Assembly: GCA_037178975.1 (NCBI GenBank)
Contig: JASJZH010000003.1
Span: 2,790,001-2,854,000, forward strand
Length of the DNA: 64,000 nt
Direction of reading: 5' to 3'
Origin: Oscheius tipulae
Lineage: Eukaryota > Nematoda > Chromadorea > Rhabditida > Rhabditidae
Shown: one piece after another, positions 43,862 to 56,620 of the stretch
Layout of the letters: each line of letters begins with the position of its first letter
Numbering within the stretch: position 1 is the first letter of the stretch
Position numbers and translations under genes: made by a program
The notes under the pieces: model-generated
Database searches by the model: none
Told to the model about the DNA's origin: nothing
What the model saw: the letters and a program-made list of their open reading frames with translations, nothing else

Positions 43862-45689
43862 ATGAGCTCGTCTATTTTCGGGAAGAAGGAACGGGAATAT
43901 TCACGCATAGTTCAGAAATCGACCGATAAACTTATTCAGTCTCTCTTCGATAAGGTTCGTCTTTTAACGATCTTCTAACTGATGTCCTTTCAGCAGGGAA
44001 TTCCAGAAACCGGCTGGTCTGAACATCAATTAGAACTATTTATAAATTGGATTGCCAGTCACGACTCCAATAATCGTCTAGATGTTGTAAGAGTTTTCCT
44101 AGTTTTGAAACCAGATCATTTTCAGCAAAATGTTGGAGCCGGTGAGCGAGAAGGCCGAGTTGCATGTCCACTAGTACGACGTCTAAACTGCAAGTAAGCA
44201 ACGTCTCTTTTCCTGTTAACTCCAAGTTTTTAGCCTGTCTCATGGAATCGGAAGAAGTGGCAATTTGACAGAAGTCCAGCCGAAAGCCCTGGGATCATCA
44301 ATGCTGGGCGGCTTGGCCAACGAATTTGCTCATCAATCACTAAGAGTATTAGGTTCGCTCTATCTAATTGTTTTACTGAAGCCATTTTAGGTTTATCCTG
44401 TTGTAAGGCAGCTCTAGTCGTTCCCCTATGCACAGGAATGAGTCTCTCACTTTGTATGACCTCTTTTCGACAACAACGACCATCTTCCCGTTTTGTTATC
44501 TGGTTTCGAGTCGACCAAAAGAGCTGTCTCAAGTCGATCATTCACGCAGGTAGGCACTATTTCTGAAATTATCTATAAATCCTTAGGTTTCGAACCAATA
44601 GTAATCAGTCCGGAAAGAATAGGCGATGCGCTTGTGACAAATGTTGAGCATTTGAACACCGCCCTGGAGAAAGGAGCCGATCAGGTGGGAGTTAGACTGA
44701 ATAGTAAACTGAATTTTTAGATAGCTTGCGTTCTTACGACGACTTCTTGTTTTGCTCCTCGGTCGCCCGACTCTCTCGAAGAAATAGCTGCGCTCTGTCA
44801 GCACTACGGCGTTCCTCATCTCGTCAACAATGCCTATGGCCTACAGAGCGACGAGTGCATAAGAAGACTTAATGCGGTTCGTTTTTCTCGTTTTCCTGTC
44901 AATAAGATAGTATTTAGGGTCAAGCTGCCGGAAGAATAGACGCCTTTGTACAGTCCCTCGACAAAAATTTCCAGGTAAGGTAGCCACAAGATTGTTTAAC
45001 ACAGCGTTTAGGTTCCAGTCGGTGGAGCTATAATAGCGGTTTGCAAGAAAAGTGCCCTGAACCACATTGCTGAATGCTATCCGGGAAGAGCTTCTTCAGT
45101 ACCGGCCAGAGACTTCGTTCTCACTCTCCTCCATCTGGGAATCGATGGTCTGACCAAGTCTTACGAACAGCAAAAACGGTTAACATTTTTTTCATTGGTT
45201 ACACAAGTCTTTAGACTTTTTCACAAAATGAAAAGCCGCCTGAGGCACTTTGCCGAGGAAATTGGAGAATTTGTCTACGATGTTGACGACAATCAGATCA
45301 GCCTCGCCATGACTTTGTCCTCTATTCCTCAGGAGCAGCAGTCTCTGTTTGGAGCAGTTCTGTTCAGTCGAGGAATCACCGGAGCCAGGTACAATCTACT
45401 TGTTTACCTACTAGTCCGATCATTCAGAGTTGTGACGAGTACGGCCGAGGTGAAACGAATCGCCGGCCTTGATTACGACTTCAAAAACTTTGGTTCTCAC
45501 ACGTCTGAACAGCATGGCGGCTATCTGAACATTGCCTGTGGCGTCGGGATGAGCGAGGAAGAAATGGACGAGCTGTTCTCTCGACTCAGTGCCGCCTACG
45601 CCAGATTCACGCGGCAGATCGAGCACAAGCACGAGCATTTCCGGCCCGGGAGACATGAGAATGCCGATGACAGTGATGAAGAAGACTAG
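43862..45689 (+). CDS. SEPSECS: SepSecS, O-phosphoseryl-tRNA(Sec) selenium transferase
   Basis: Eleven exons close to 481 residues (human protein 501). Family blocks in order: [31 protein letters not shown]-like [94 protein letters not shown] and [19 protein letters not shown], where the Lys (about residue 278) carries pyridoxal phosphate. It converts Sep-tRNA(Sec) to Sec-tRNA(Sec) using selenophosphate, the last step of selenocysteine synthesis, so this worm still makes selenoproteins. The acidic tail ends DDSDEED. The ATG follows a CTTTAG acceptor-like site. The Ski2 gene starts 170 bp downstream, fitting an operon. Confidence 0.95.
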
Positions 45690-45858
45690 TCTATTTTGCA
45701 GTTTTTTACGGGTTCTAAATAGTATTTGCCATTATAGAGATCTCTTTATTTATAGAATGTAATAAACTAGTATTCATTGGCTTATTTGTGTATTTAGCTG
45801 TTAGAAACACCCATCTTTTACCTTGACTTTCGTACAAACTAGTCATAAAGGTACCAGA

Positions 45859-48800
45859 ATGGGAGAAGATCCCCTTACAGAAGTAGCGAGAACATGTTTT
45901 CGAGCAGCCGCTCTAGAACATTTGAGCGCACAGGATGAGTACCAGCTCTTCGATAGCTTCCAGTAAGATTTGAAACTTCTTCCGTTCAGAACATTTTGTT
46001 CAGATTGCCTCCAATTCCTACCAATGACGACTTCAACGAGCTCCTCGACGGTCTTCTTCAGCCGTCGGAAACTTCGACGTTTATCAAGCCGATCACCAAT
46101 GACAACGGGGAGATTTTGGTATTCAGCAACTTGACAGTTCGAGTCGTCGTTTTCTAGGGTTTCGAGGAGGAAAACCGCGAATCGGACGAGCTCGGAGCGG
46201 CTACTTCCTCGATGTCACTCTCGAGAATTCCTTTCGCTGGCCAAACTTCAGTGAAAGGGTCATCCAGCAATGTTCCTTTCTATCCAGGTTTTCAGCAGTT
46301 ATAATTGATCAAAATTAGTACTTTAGGTGGTTTGAACGATGCATTCAGCAGCATTTTGTCCTTCGAGAGCAAGAAAACCGATGAAGCTACGCTGAACGAG
46401 CTCGAGCTGCTAGAAACCACTGGTACCTAATACCTTTGTCACCGTTGATACAAAATATCAGACTTTCTCACTCGTCCACCTGGCTTCACAAAAGACGTTC
46501 TGCTTCCGACCGAATTCCAGGAGAAGAAGACTGAATCAGAAGTCAGTCAATCTCGATTCAGTCACATCTTTGAGGAAAATTCCAATTTGAAAGGTATTTT
46601 CTGAATCAAACGGTAATTTACATATCTTCAGATGATTCGAAGAAGACTAATACCGATACCACGGTCAGCGAGAGCAAATCGGACGAAAGTCTGGACGAAC
46701 TGCCTCTGCTAGACGGTGTCTTTCATCTCAAATCTCAGTCGGCCGTCAAACCTCAATCCACATTTGCCTATGCCAAGGAGATATGCACGACGTCGAATAT
46801 TCCCGAGTATGAAACAATTAGACCCCGAATGGCCAAGGAATATCCCTTCGAGTTAGATCCTTTCCAGCAGGCCTCGGTGCTGTGCATGGAAAATGGCGAA
46901 TCCCTCTTTGTTGCAGCCCACACATCGGCTGGAAAGACTGTCGTAGCAGAATACGCGGTAGCATTGTGTAAACAACACAAAACCAAGTAATTTGCTTGCT
47001 CTTTCTCTAAAAAAAAAACACATTAGAGCCATTTACACCTCACCGATCAAGGCCCTGTCCAATCAGAAGTTCCGTGATTTCAAGGCGATTTTCGACGATG
47101 TCGGTCTCGTGACTGGTGACATTCAACTCTACCCGGAAGCCTTTTGTCTCATCATGACGACGGAGATTCTCAGATCCATGCTCTACAACGGATCCGAGGT
47201 CATTCGCGATTTGGAATGGGTCGTCTTCGACGAGGTACATTACATCAACAACGCGGAACGAGGTCACGTCTGGGAAGAGGTCTTGATTATGCTGCCGGAG
47301 CACGTCAAAATTGTCATGTTGTCCGCTACCGTGCCCAATTGCGTCGAATTCGCCGACTGGGTTGGCAGGATCAAGAATCGTCGGATCAATGTCATCTTCA
47401 CACTCAAAAGACCCGTTCCCCTAGAGCATTACCTGTATACGGGACAGGACGGCAAGACCAAAAAGGACATGTTCAAAATCGTCGATGAGCATGGCCAATG
47501 GGTCCAGTTTGGGTACAGAAAGGCGCAAGAGGCCAAGGTACTTTTTGATTGATGTTCTCAATAATTTGATTTGTAGGCTCTGCTGAAGAAGAACGAATTG
47601 ATGAAACCGAAGCCCGGACAGGCTCAGGGGCAAAAAAAAGGATCAAATAATGGAACAGGTCCTGGCGGAAAGGGGAAGCCCGAGGAGAAGAAACCACAAC
47701 AGGGCGGCGGAGGAGGTAATATGAGCGTAAAGCCGATTCATCGGAACGACAAGAATGTCTACATTTCCCTTGTGGATCATCTCCGCTCCATCGACAAGCT
47801 GCCCGTTGTGATCTTCGTCTTCTCGAGGAAGAGATGCGATGACAACGCCCAGCTTCTATCTTCAATCGACCTCACGAGCAATATGGAGAAAAGCGAAATC
47901 AACAAATTCTTCTCTGAGTGTACTGGTCGACTAAAGGGATCCGATAAGAGACTTCCTCAGGTTTTTCTACTATCTTTTACCCAAAATATCTCCTGTTTAG
48001 GTCCTCCAAATGCGTGATCTCTGTCTTCGTGGCTTTGCTGTCCATCACAGTGGAATCTTGCCTATTCTCAAGGAAGTAGTTGAGCTACTGTTCCAACAAG
48101 GCCTTGTCAAGATTCTCTTTGCCACAGAGACCTTCGCGATGGGAGTGAACATGCCGGCCAGGACTGTCGTCTTCGACGCGATCACCAAGCACGACGGGAA
48201 CTCACTGAGACTGCTCAATACGGGTGAGTACATCCAGATGGCCGGTAGAGCCGGACGACGTGGTCTCGATACGACAGGAACTGTCATTGTTCTGGCTAAG
48301 GGTCTGAATTTGCCGGAGGAGGGAGAGCTCCAGTGTGTCACCAGAGTGAGTGTTTTCGATCGTTTCTATCAACACCTGGTTACAGGGAGCAGCCATTCCT
48401 CTCGAATCCCAGTTCCGGGTCACCTACTCCATGCTTTTGAATCTGCTTCGTGTCGAGCAGCTAAAAATTGAGGACATGCTACAGAGATCTTACGTTGAAA
48501 GTGCCTCGCTGAGAGACGGTCTGACCAGAAAGGCCAAGTTAAATGAGGTAGTCTTATTCCTTTTCTTACTGATTCATCAATTTCAGTCCGTTTCGAAGCT
48601 AGATGTGCACACCAGTCTAGTTTGTGATGTCTGCGAGCCTACCTTCACCTCCAAGCCACGTCTTCGCGATTTCCATGACGCTTTGATCGGTTTCCTGACT
48701 AGGAGAAGTCTTCTCTGGGCCAGACTGGCCGCCGAAGCCAAAGAGGTCGACAAACTGTTCACTCCCGGTCGTGTTCTGATCCTCTCCAATCCGACTCACC

Positions 48801-51800
48801 GCCTGGAAAATCGAATTGGCCTCCTGCTCAAGCAATTCATCACGGACGCGAAGAAGGAGTTCGAGGTTATGGTCCCTTGCACAGCTGAGGAAGCTCTCCC
48901 CGAGACAGTTCGTAGGGAAATCGAGGAATGGAGAACGCTGTCCGATCAGGTATGCCTCTTCACTCGACTCTTCAGCATGTTCTTCAGGAAAAGATCTGGC
49001 TGGAAGAGACGAACTGGCTGGAAGGCGCTATCAAGTACGGACTGGAGGAAGTCCAGCCGCCGGAGTCGTTCGACTACTTCCGAGTGATTCGTGTCCCGTT
49101 GAGCAGTCTGATAGCCATCGGGGACAGGAACATCAAGATGGACGCTGCAGCTATTGTCAACGAGGCGAGGAACAGAGAAATACCGAGATTCAGGTTTGTT
49201 CATTTGGCTACTAGGAAAAAGAAGAGGCGACAGAAGAAGTTTTATTAAAAGTGTCTACATTTCCCAGTCGTATGGATATTCCTGTGCTTCAGTCGAGGCG
49301 AGGGCTCTCTTGAGAACGTCGTAGATGGCCGGATAGTCGGGCGTCTCGAAGAATTTACCCTTGTCGAGGATAGGGAAGACTTCGAGGTATTCACGTGGAC
49401 AGCCGCCGAACAGACACCGATATCGGGTCGTCTTGCAGTCCTTCTTGAACATTCCCACATCGCCAGAGTCAGGCAGATTCCTCCATGGCAAACGGCCGCA
49501 CGTCAGCTCGACAAGCATGTAGAGCCAGCTTTCGATGTCGTCTTTTCGACACTGCTCACGCATGATGTGGCACGCCATCGGCGCGTATTTGACCGTACCG
49601 CGGAAGCCGGCCTTGGCACGTGGATTGCGCAGTGTGCCGTCTTCCTTCGCAAACTTCCTGGCCATCCCGAAATCCAGCATGTAGACTTTGCGCAGCTCAT
49701 TCAGATCCTTCCTTCCCACGGTGTAGTTGCCCGGCTTGATGTCCCGATGCAGAATGCCCACGTTGTGAAGATCTTCCAGGGCCTCGAGACACTGTCGACC
49801 GATGGAAATGGCCGTTCCCATCGAGAACTTCTTTAACGGGGCCGCGGTTCGTAGATCGTGCAAGCTCTTTCCGACCAGCGTCATGACGACAAAGTGGAAC
49901 TTTCCGACTCGAGTGCCTTTGTCCATAAGGGTAAGAAAGTGTCGCGCCTCGAATTTGGTCTTCTTCAGCTCGATCAGGACGTAGACTTCCATTTTGAGCA
50001 GTCCGTAGGGATCGTTCTCGGCCTCGACCTTTAGCGCGTATTCGGCTCCTTCTGGGTTCTTGCACAGGTAGACAGCTCCGAAGCCGCCTTCGCCCAATTT
50101 CTTCAAAATCTCCCAGTCATTGACCTTTTCGCCAGCTGGAAACGAGCATTACTGATGAGAGAATAGAGTAGAGAGGGCCTACGTTTGAGTTGAACCAATT
50201 CGCCCATGGCTGTTCCTAGAGTCAGCTGCCTTTCAGCCGGAGAATATCGAAGTCTAATGGATTGTTTTTTCTTTCTCATTGTTGCTTTTACATCGAGAAA
50301 CTAACTAATTACACGAGACGAATAGCAAACTTTCCAAATGTAAAGGAGAAGGCAATTACCACAGACGTCTGCCGATGACCTCCTCGTGCTCGACAGCCTC
50401 CAGCTTCGACCTGGACGACGACTTATGTCTTCGCGACTTGAAAGACGTCCTGCCAGACGACAATCACAAGGCGGAAGATGCGCTGCGCGGGCCGCCTTCG
50501 TTCTACCACGTGCAGGAGATGAACAAGGAGCCGGTAGGGCAGCCGATGATGCCACGTCTCTCCCGCGTCCCGAGCCAATATCAGCTCGAATGTCTCACCG
50601 AGTACTATCTCTACGACATGCTCCAGCTTGCCAACATCCCGACTCATGCTGCCGGTGAAACGGTCGAAGAGAATCCCGTCTACTCCGAATACATCTCCAT
50701 TCTTTAGAGAGAGAGAGAGATGACCTCTTCAACAACAGATACGTGATACATAAATGTGTTGCTATTGTCTGTCTTCGAGTCTTTTCGGTAGGGGTGGTAG
50801 ATAGAGTTCTTCTTTTGGGTGTATATTATTTTATCTCTTTTTTCAGAAACAATCCCATCGACTTCCAAACCCAGAAAGTGATCACGGAGCTGAACTTCTT
50901 GGCCGAGAGCTGGCAATCCGGAGCCCAGGTTTGCTAAGTTTTTTCCCTCTTCAAAAATGTAACATTTTCCAGGTGAAAATCCCCGGCATCGACATTTCCA
51001 TCAGCAACGCGTGTCTCATCGAAGATGTCGCCAAATTGATCTCTCTCCGCGACCGTCTCCTTATAGACGACGAATTCCCGGCTAAACACTGCGAGAACTT
51101 CGTGGAGCACGTTCGTAGTTCTCACATTTATAACTTAAAATGGTTCAGACTCAACTGCTGCGAAGCCGAATCAAACTGGAGCGTGAGGTCGAGAAGCTCC
51201 GTTATCAGCTCTCTTCCGATGCCCTTCTGCTCAGTGAGGACTATCAAAACAAGCTCAAGGTACGTCTCTTTTTGATTGAACTCTAAATAAGGCTGATTTA
51301 GGTGCTAAAGGCTTTGGGCTACGTAACGGACGGCGACATGGTCAGCTTCAAGGGACGCGTGGCCTGTGAGATTCATCATCAAGAGCTGCTCATAACAGAG
51401 TTGATCCTGGAGAACAAGCTCCATACAAGATCGACAGCCGAGGTTGCTGCGATGCTCTCCGCCACAACTTGCCAGTATCGGGCTCAGCAAGAAGCCAAGT
51501 TCGAGCCCGGAAGCATTTTTGCCGAGGTTTTGTTCCTGTCCCCGAAACATGTCAACTGTCTGTTTCAGCTAAAAAGAGATGTGGAAGATGTGAGATGGCG
51601 ACTCGAGACTGTCGGCCAAGAGATGCGAGTCAGTATTGTCGATGTCGGTGACGATATCCGCTTCGATCTGATGGAAATCGTTTATAACTGGGCCAGTGGA
51701 ATGGTATGTTTTTATAATTATTCAAGTAGCTGTTTTTCAGCCATTCTCCGAGATTATGTCCAAGACGGGCGCCCAAGAAGGTCTAATTGTCCGATGTGTT

Positions 51801-51986
51801 CAGCGCTTGGCCGAGGTCTGCAAAGACGTGAGGTGTGTCACTTTTTGAGGCGAATTCTCATCCCGAAATTGCAGAAACGCTGCCCGAATTGTCGGTGACC
51901 CAGCGCTCCACGAAAAGATGGAACAAGTGTCGGCTGCCATCAAGAGAGACATCGTCTTCGCGGCCAGTCTCTACACTACCGTTTAA
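45859..51986 (+). CDS. skih-2: Ski2-type RNA helicase of the Ski complex
   Basis: Nineteen exons close in frame to 1265 residues (human SKIV2L 1246). An N-terminal ~280-residue region precedes the DExH core: [15 protein letters not shown] (Walker A, ~295), [15 protein letters not shown], the DEVH box in [42 protein letters not shown] and [18 protein letters not shown] Gly/Gln/Lys-rich insert precedes the second RecA domain. The arch follows, then the helical DSHCT domain ([46 protein letters not shown]). With Ski3 and Ski8, Ski2 threads ribosome-stalled or decaying mRNA into the cytoplasmic exosome. Exon 12 ends at 49193 (TTCAG) and exon 13 starts at 50847. The 1653-bp intron between them contains an antisense kinase gene and a sense ORF. 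Confidence 0.95.
49255..50207 (-). CDS. tau-tubulin/casein-kinase-1-like protein kinase, nested in a Ski2 intron
   Basis: Two minus-strand exons (50183-50207, 49255-50135) encode 301 residues, almost entirely a kinase domain: [16 protein letters not shown] (Gly loop), YALKVEAEN (catalytic Lys), [19 protein letters not shown] (catalytic loop), [11 protein letters not shown] (Mg2+ loop) and [18 protein letters not shown] (the TTBK/CK1 substrate loop, with no APE). The kinase is therefore predicted active. Nematodes carry a large expansion of this family, many of them sperm-expressed; that role is inference. The stop lies only a few bases beyond what would be the read-through end of Ski2 exon 12. 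The gene sits wholly inside the Ski2 intron on the opposite strand. Confidence 0.93.
50375..50707 (+). CDS. 110-residue hypothetical protein nested in the Ski2 intron
   Basis: A complete ATG-to-TAG frame ([19 protein letters not shown].., ending [11 protein letters not shown]) in the same intron as the kinase and divergent from it by 167 bp. Codon choice is GC-rich like the neighbouring exons and the protein is acidic and helical, with [18 protein letters not shown] as its most ordered part. No family is recognised. It could be an independent gene or a skipped, stop-bearing Ski2 exon; its in-frame start and stop favour the former. Confidence 0.55.
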   Translation: MTSSCSTASSFDLDDDLCLRDLKDVLPDDNHKAEDALRGPPSFYHVQEMNKEPVGQPMMPRLSRVPSQYQLECLTEYYLYDMLQLANIPTHAAGETVEENPVYSEYISIL

Positions 51987-52208
51987 TTTTTCGCTAGATT
52001 TTCTTGTTGGGGTTCATAAACCGGTGGTATTATTGTGTGATTCTTATTTAAACTTTTTCTAGTCATTTCGATATTGGAAGCACAGATGTCTAGCCATCCA
52101 ATATATACCTTGAGCATCAGTCGAAATCGCTTTTGTCGAATTTCTCACTATCGATTTCTCCGTGCATGTACGCAGCAAAGATTTTAGCGAGCAGTTTGCT
52201 GATTTAAG

Positions 52209-54148
52209 ATGCCGATCCTCCGAAAGGTAAAGCAAACGGATTCAGGGGTCCCTGAAGTTTCTTCGCAGCCTGAAGAGTAAGTTCAAAAAGATTCTTATCA
52301 ATGTTTCGATCGGATTCTACAAGTTTCTCAGAAAAGCTCCGACTCCTCCCCAAACCTTCGATTTCGACGATTTTCTGCCAGAGAATGAGGGTTTAACGGC
52401 CATCGCTGAAAAGCAGCGAAAAGACCACACTATTCTTCACTTCACCCCCGTGGGGATAAAGTAAGAACGAGATCATGTGAACTAGACTATAGCTATTCAG
52501 TATTAAAACAGCTCTGGATGAGAGACTGGTTCACAATATTTGTCGTCTGTACCGTAACCTGCTACCCTTGCAAGAATATTGTACCGAGGTTCTTTTGCAC
52601 GAGAATAGTAGGTTCGATAACATAGTAAGAAGAAGAAACCTTAGAACACGATCTCCTGGTTCGTTCACCCACGGGAAGTGGGAAAACGGCAGCTTTCTGT
52701 ATTCCTGCCGTTCAGATAGCTATTCAACACAAGAGGTTCGTTTTTCCAGAGTTCCAAGTCAGAAAAACTTTAGCAAGACTGGCCCGTCGGTTATCATCAT
52801 CTGCAACACACAGAACTTGGCCAAGCAGACCTACGACCAATTGCGATGTTTCACTGGGAAAATTCCAATCGAGGTTGGGAGGTCCAATATCCCGGTAGCG
52901 AAAGACACCGGTGTAAACATCTTTGCCATGTACAAAGGTGGCGACCCTTATCGTAGTTTGTAAAAGCTAAAAGGGGGTTATGTGACCAAAAAGTTTAGAG
53001 GAAACTACCAGCCGGATATCGTCATCGCCACAATGGGTCTCTTGCTCAGGAATATTCAGGAAGATAGGGTTAGTCAGCCCAAAATATCCAATAAGAATGC
53101 CTTGCAGTTAAAATTGACGAATCTGCAAATGCTCATGGCCGATGAGGCTGACAAGATGATTGTGGAAGGAGGTTTTTTCCTGGAGACGCAGGAATGCCTT
53201 CGCATCTGCCGCGAGAAAAAACCCATCTTCCAAGTTGCGGCCTTCTCTGCGACGTATTCCTATTTTACGAATAGTTTTGGATCACTTGATTTGAGCACGA
53301 AGGGTATGAAAGTACTCTACCCGTGAGTTCGAACACCAGAGAATAACCTGTTGTTTTTAGAAATGGGGCACCTGTTCAGATTACTGTAGAAGGGGCTAAA
53401 GGCTACATAACTCAGAGGATAGTGAGGGTGAGTCTATTGCTCTGATTAGAAAGGATAGATCGGATTCAGATAGTCAAGAAGAATCTTCCGAAGGAGACAG
53501 ACCCAATTGTCATGCTCAAAAATACCCTATTTGTACAAAAACTTGGCTGGCTTTGTGGTATTCTAAACTACGACAAGGAGCAGAACTTTCGGAATGGAAG
53601 GTATCAGAAGACGGCAGTGGTCTTCGTGGACAGGATCACCACATCAAACTTCATGACAACGTATCTTATCAGCAAAGGCTACGATGTCGCTCCGCTCAAC
53701 TCGTTAGCTCAATAGATTTTCTGATAGAAATTAAATGTAGGAGCTTCGACCTAAGAGAAGTGAACAAGACGCTGGAGAAGTTGAAAAATGGAGAAATTCA
53801 AGCAGTCATTGCTACGAACAAAATGGCCAGAGGACAAGATGTTCCTGATCTGAATCACGTAATAAATCCGCTAAGTTAGTGAAACAGGCATTTAGGTGAT
53901 TGTGTTTGAAATGTCCCACGACTTCAATGACTACAAACACAGAATTGGAAGGACGGGGCGTATTGGGAAGGGCGGAATGTCGACTACGCTCATCACAGAA
54001 CAAGATAGACACCACTATTTGAGTCTTTACGAGGTAATCTTCTTGTCACTTTGTCTCTAATACCAGTATTTAGTTCATGGAAGAGCACAATCAAGAAATC
54101 CCGGACTGGCTCCACGAGACCTACATGGAAAACAGGAGCTTATTCTAG
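52209..54148 (+). CDS. divergent DEAD-box RNA helicase
   Basis: Twelve exons (52209-52276 to 54074-54148) close to 499 residues. Motifs present: a Q-motif-like LLPLQEYC, Walker A in LLVRSPTGSGKTAAFCIPA, IIICNTQNLAKQTYDQL (Ia), IATMGLLL (Ib), MLMADEADKM (DEAD), AFSATY (SAT), AVVFVDRI (IV), VIATNKMARGQDVPD (V) and HRIGRTGRIGKGG (VI). All catalytic residues are kept, but spacing and sequence differ from the standard DDX3/Vasa type, which it most resembles. In worms such fast-evolving Vasa-like helicases act in germline small-RNA pathways; that is inference. An ATG occurs just after a TTTAAG site. It follows Ski2 by 222 bp on the same strand and may be the last gene of an operon. Confidence 0.88.
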
Positions 54149-54216
54149 TTTTGTTAAAATACGACTAATAAATCGGGTTGCAAACAATCTAAAATTTATC
54201 TAAAAGTAACAAAAAA

Positions 54217-56246
54217 TCAACAACTACTGTAAAACTCTTTGACAGACGTTTTTCGCAGAGCCGAGCCGAGCAATGTCTGCGATGAGCACGTGTCGATTTT
54301 CACTGCCACGTAATCTCCGGGAGCGTAGTTTTCGGTATTCTCGAAGATAACTTTTGTCCCGCCGTCTGCTCTTCCCTGAACGGCTGTCTCCGAACGCTTC
54401 GAGCACTGAAAGACGCCTTGTTATACGTAAAGAAAAAAAGGAGCATACTCCCTCGACTAAAACCAGCTGTTCTGTCCCGACGAGTGCTTGGTTTAACCTC
54501 AATGCGTCATCTCTGAACACGGCAATCAGCTCCTCGTGCCTTCGCCTCTTGATCTCGTCGGGGATGTTGTCTACGAGGCGGTAGTGAGCTCTCGTTTTCT
54601 GAAGCACTCTTTTGTCGTGACTTCCTAAAGAACTACCTCTCTCATGCTGTAGGGGAAGGCGAAACAGAAGGAGTACTTGACTTGACGCATAAGATCGACA
54701 GTCAGACGATGATCTTCTTCAGTCTCATCACAGAAGCCGGCAATGAAGTCACTTGTGATGGAGACGTCGGGAAGGATGGTCTTGACATCGTCGACTAGTC
54801 GAAGATACGTTTCTCGGGTATACCCTCGACCCATTCTCTCTAGGACCTTGTTGGAACCGCTTTGCGCAGGCATGTGAAGCTGGTTACAGATGTTGGGACG
54901 TTCTTTGATCAGTTGTATCACCTAAGCATTATTGAGAAACTTGGACAATAAGTAAGCCAACCTCCATGGGAAAGTCTTTAGGATGTGGAGAGGTGAATCG
55001 GATGCGCAATTCGGGATCAATCTCGGAAATCTTGTCCAGCAGGGTAGCAAATGTCCTTCCTCCCGTTTTTTGTCTGATACGGTCGTTTTTGCCAAATTTA
55101 AAGAAGATGTAATCACTTGTAAACAGTAGAAAAGCCGGGAACACTCCTACTGGCATCCAGATTTCCAATTACAGCCAATGATTCGGACGTGTCGCGGTAG
55201 CTGTTGACGTTCTGTCCGAGCAGCGTGATTTGGCGAACCCCCTAAAACAATGAGATTGTTAAAACAATTCGAGGGAATTTTACCTCATCTCGCAATCGTT
55301 TTACCTCATCGATGATGGAATCAATCGGTCGACTTCTCTCCCGTCCTCTGGTCAAAGGAACGACACAGAAACTGCACATGTTATCGCATCCACGCATGAT
55401 TGATCTGAACTTCTTGGTAGAAGACCTTCGAAAGAAGAGTTTACACAAAAGCAGCACGTGAATTCGTATCTACACGTACATTCGTGACATCGGCGTAGGT
55501 TTCATCAAGAGATAGCTGCACATTTATGGCACTGGTTCCTCCTCGGGCTATGGCCAGCAATCTGGGGAGGTCTCTGTAGGAATCTGGTCCGGCAACCACG
55601 TCTACAAGACCTTTCTTTTCGAGCAAATTGTGGCGGACACGTTCGGCCATACAGCCTGAAGAAAAAAAGGAGGTGAGCAAGAAAATAAAGAGAAATACCG
55701 AGGACTCCGACAGTTTGTGATCGTGTAGCCGTCCTTTTTATTCGATTCAATTCTTTCCGAACCTTTTCTTCTGCTCCTTCCCGAATGGAGCATGTCATCA
55801 GGACTACGACGTCAGCCTGAATGCTAGAAGTTCGCAGACAAAAGAACATCCAAACCGTAGTTGTATTCTCCGTCTCGACGTAATCATTAGTTTGGAGGAT
55901 CGATCTGACAATTTCCATGTCATTGACGTTCATTTGACAACCATAGGTGACGTATTTCACACTTCGCCCTTGCCCGGAAAGATCTTCTGGCGTCAGATAG
56001 GCGTTGGACTCTTCTACCGAGGGTATTATTCGCGGCAAGCGTTTTTTCCTTGAGTGAATGAAGTCAGACAGCGTGAGGCCATCTGTAAATGTTGTTGTCG
56101 TGAACAGAACAGTTGTACTTACCTTCTGGCAACCGTTTGTTATGCTGTACTGCTGAGAGATGTCTTATCGAGCTTGAAATGGAGTTTCGGCTGAGTCTAG
56201 GAACCGCCGAAACCACTCGCAGAAATGAACAGGACGGACTGTTCAT
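54217..56246 (-). CDS. CDK5RAP1: CDK5RAP1-type tRNA methylthiotransferase (radical SAM)
   Basis: About ten minus-strand exons, from [18 protein letters not shown] (a Ser/Arg-rich likely mitochondrial presequence) to [11 protein letters not shown]. Domains in order: the MTTase N domain with [35 protein letters not shown] and GCMAERV (three Cys for the auxiliary 4Fe-4S cluster); the radical SAM site [15 protein letters not shown] (CxxxCxxC); [13 protein letters not shown] and [20 protein letters not shown]; and a C-terminal TRAM-like domain. The enzyme adds the 2-methylthio group to i6A37 of mitochondrial tRNAs, improving codon reading. Exons are separated by ~40-bp introns. The middle introns (around 55040-55200) were placed only approximately. 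It ends tail to tail with the DEAD-box gene, 68 bp apart. Confidence 0.92.
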
Positions 56247-56620
56247 TCTTCGTTAACTGGAACAGTCTTTAGATTGGTTTCAAAAAGTGTCGAGATCTCC
56301 AAAAAAATATATTCCTTTGCAAAAAAAATTAGATGTTTTTGTAAAGAACGCCAAATTACGGCTCCGTAACCAACGGTCGGCCGACGCCTTTGGATGCCCC
56401 AGCCGCAATCGATTTAGTTCAAACACCCCACTAAACATTTCGACCTTGTATTTTACGCGAATCTTTTGATTGAGCCTTATTGAAAAGATACCGAATGCGA
56501 AACTTTGTTCTGAGTGACAGGAATCGATGTATACCAAACTCGTACATGACGTACTCGCTTTGTTCTCAATTGCTTCTGATTCAACAGTGTCCTCAAATAA
56601 AAATGTCATTTGCAGGTGGA

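Noticed and set aside
49194-49248. Ski2 ending after exon 12 with a short basic tail
   Set aside because: At first this looked like a truncated Ski2 lacking DSHCT, but the DSHCT exons were found in phase from 50847, so the tail is intron read-through.
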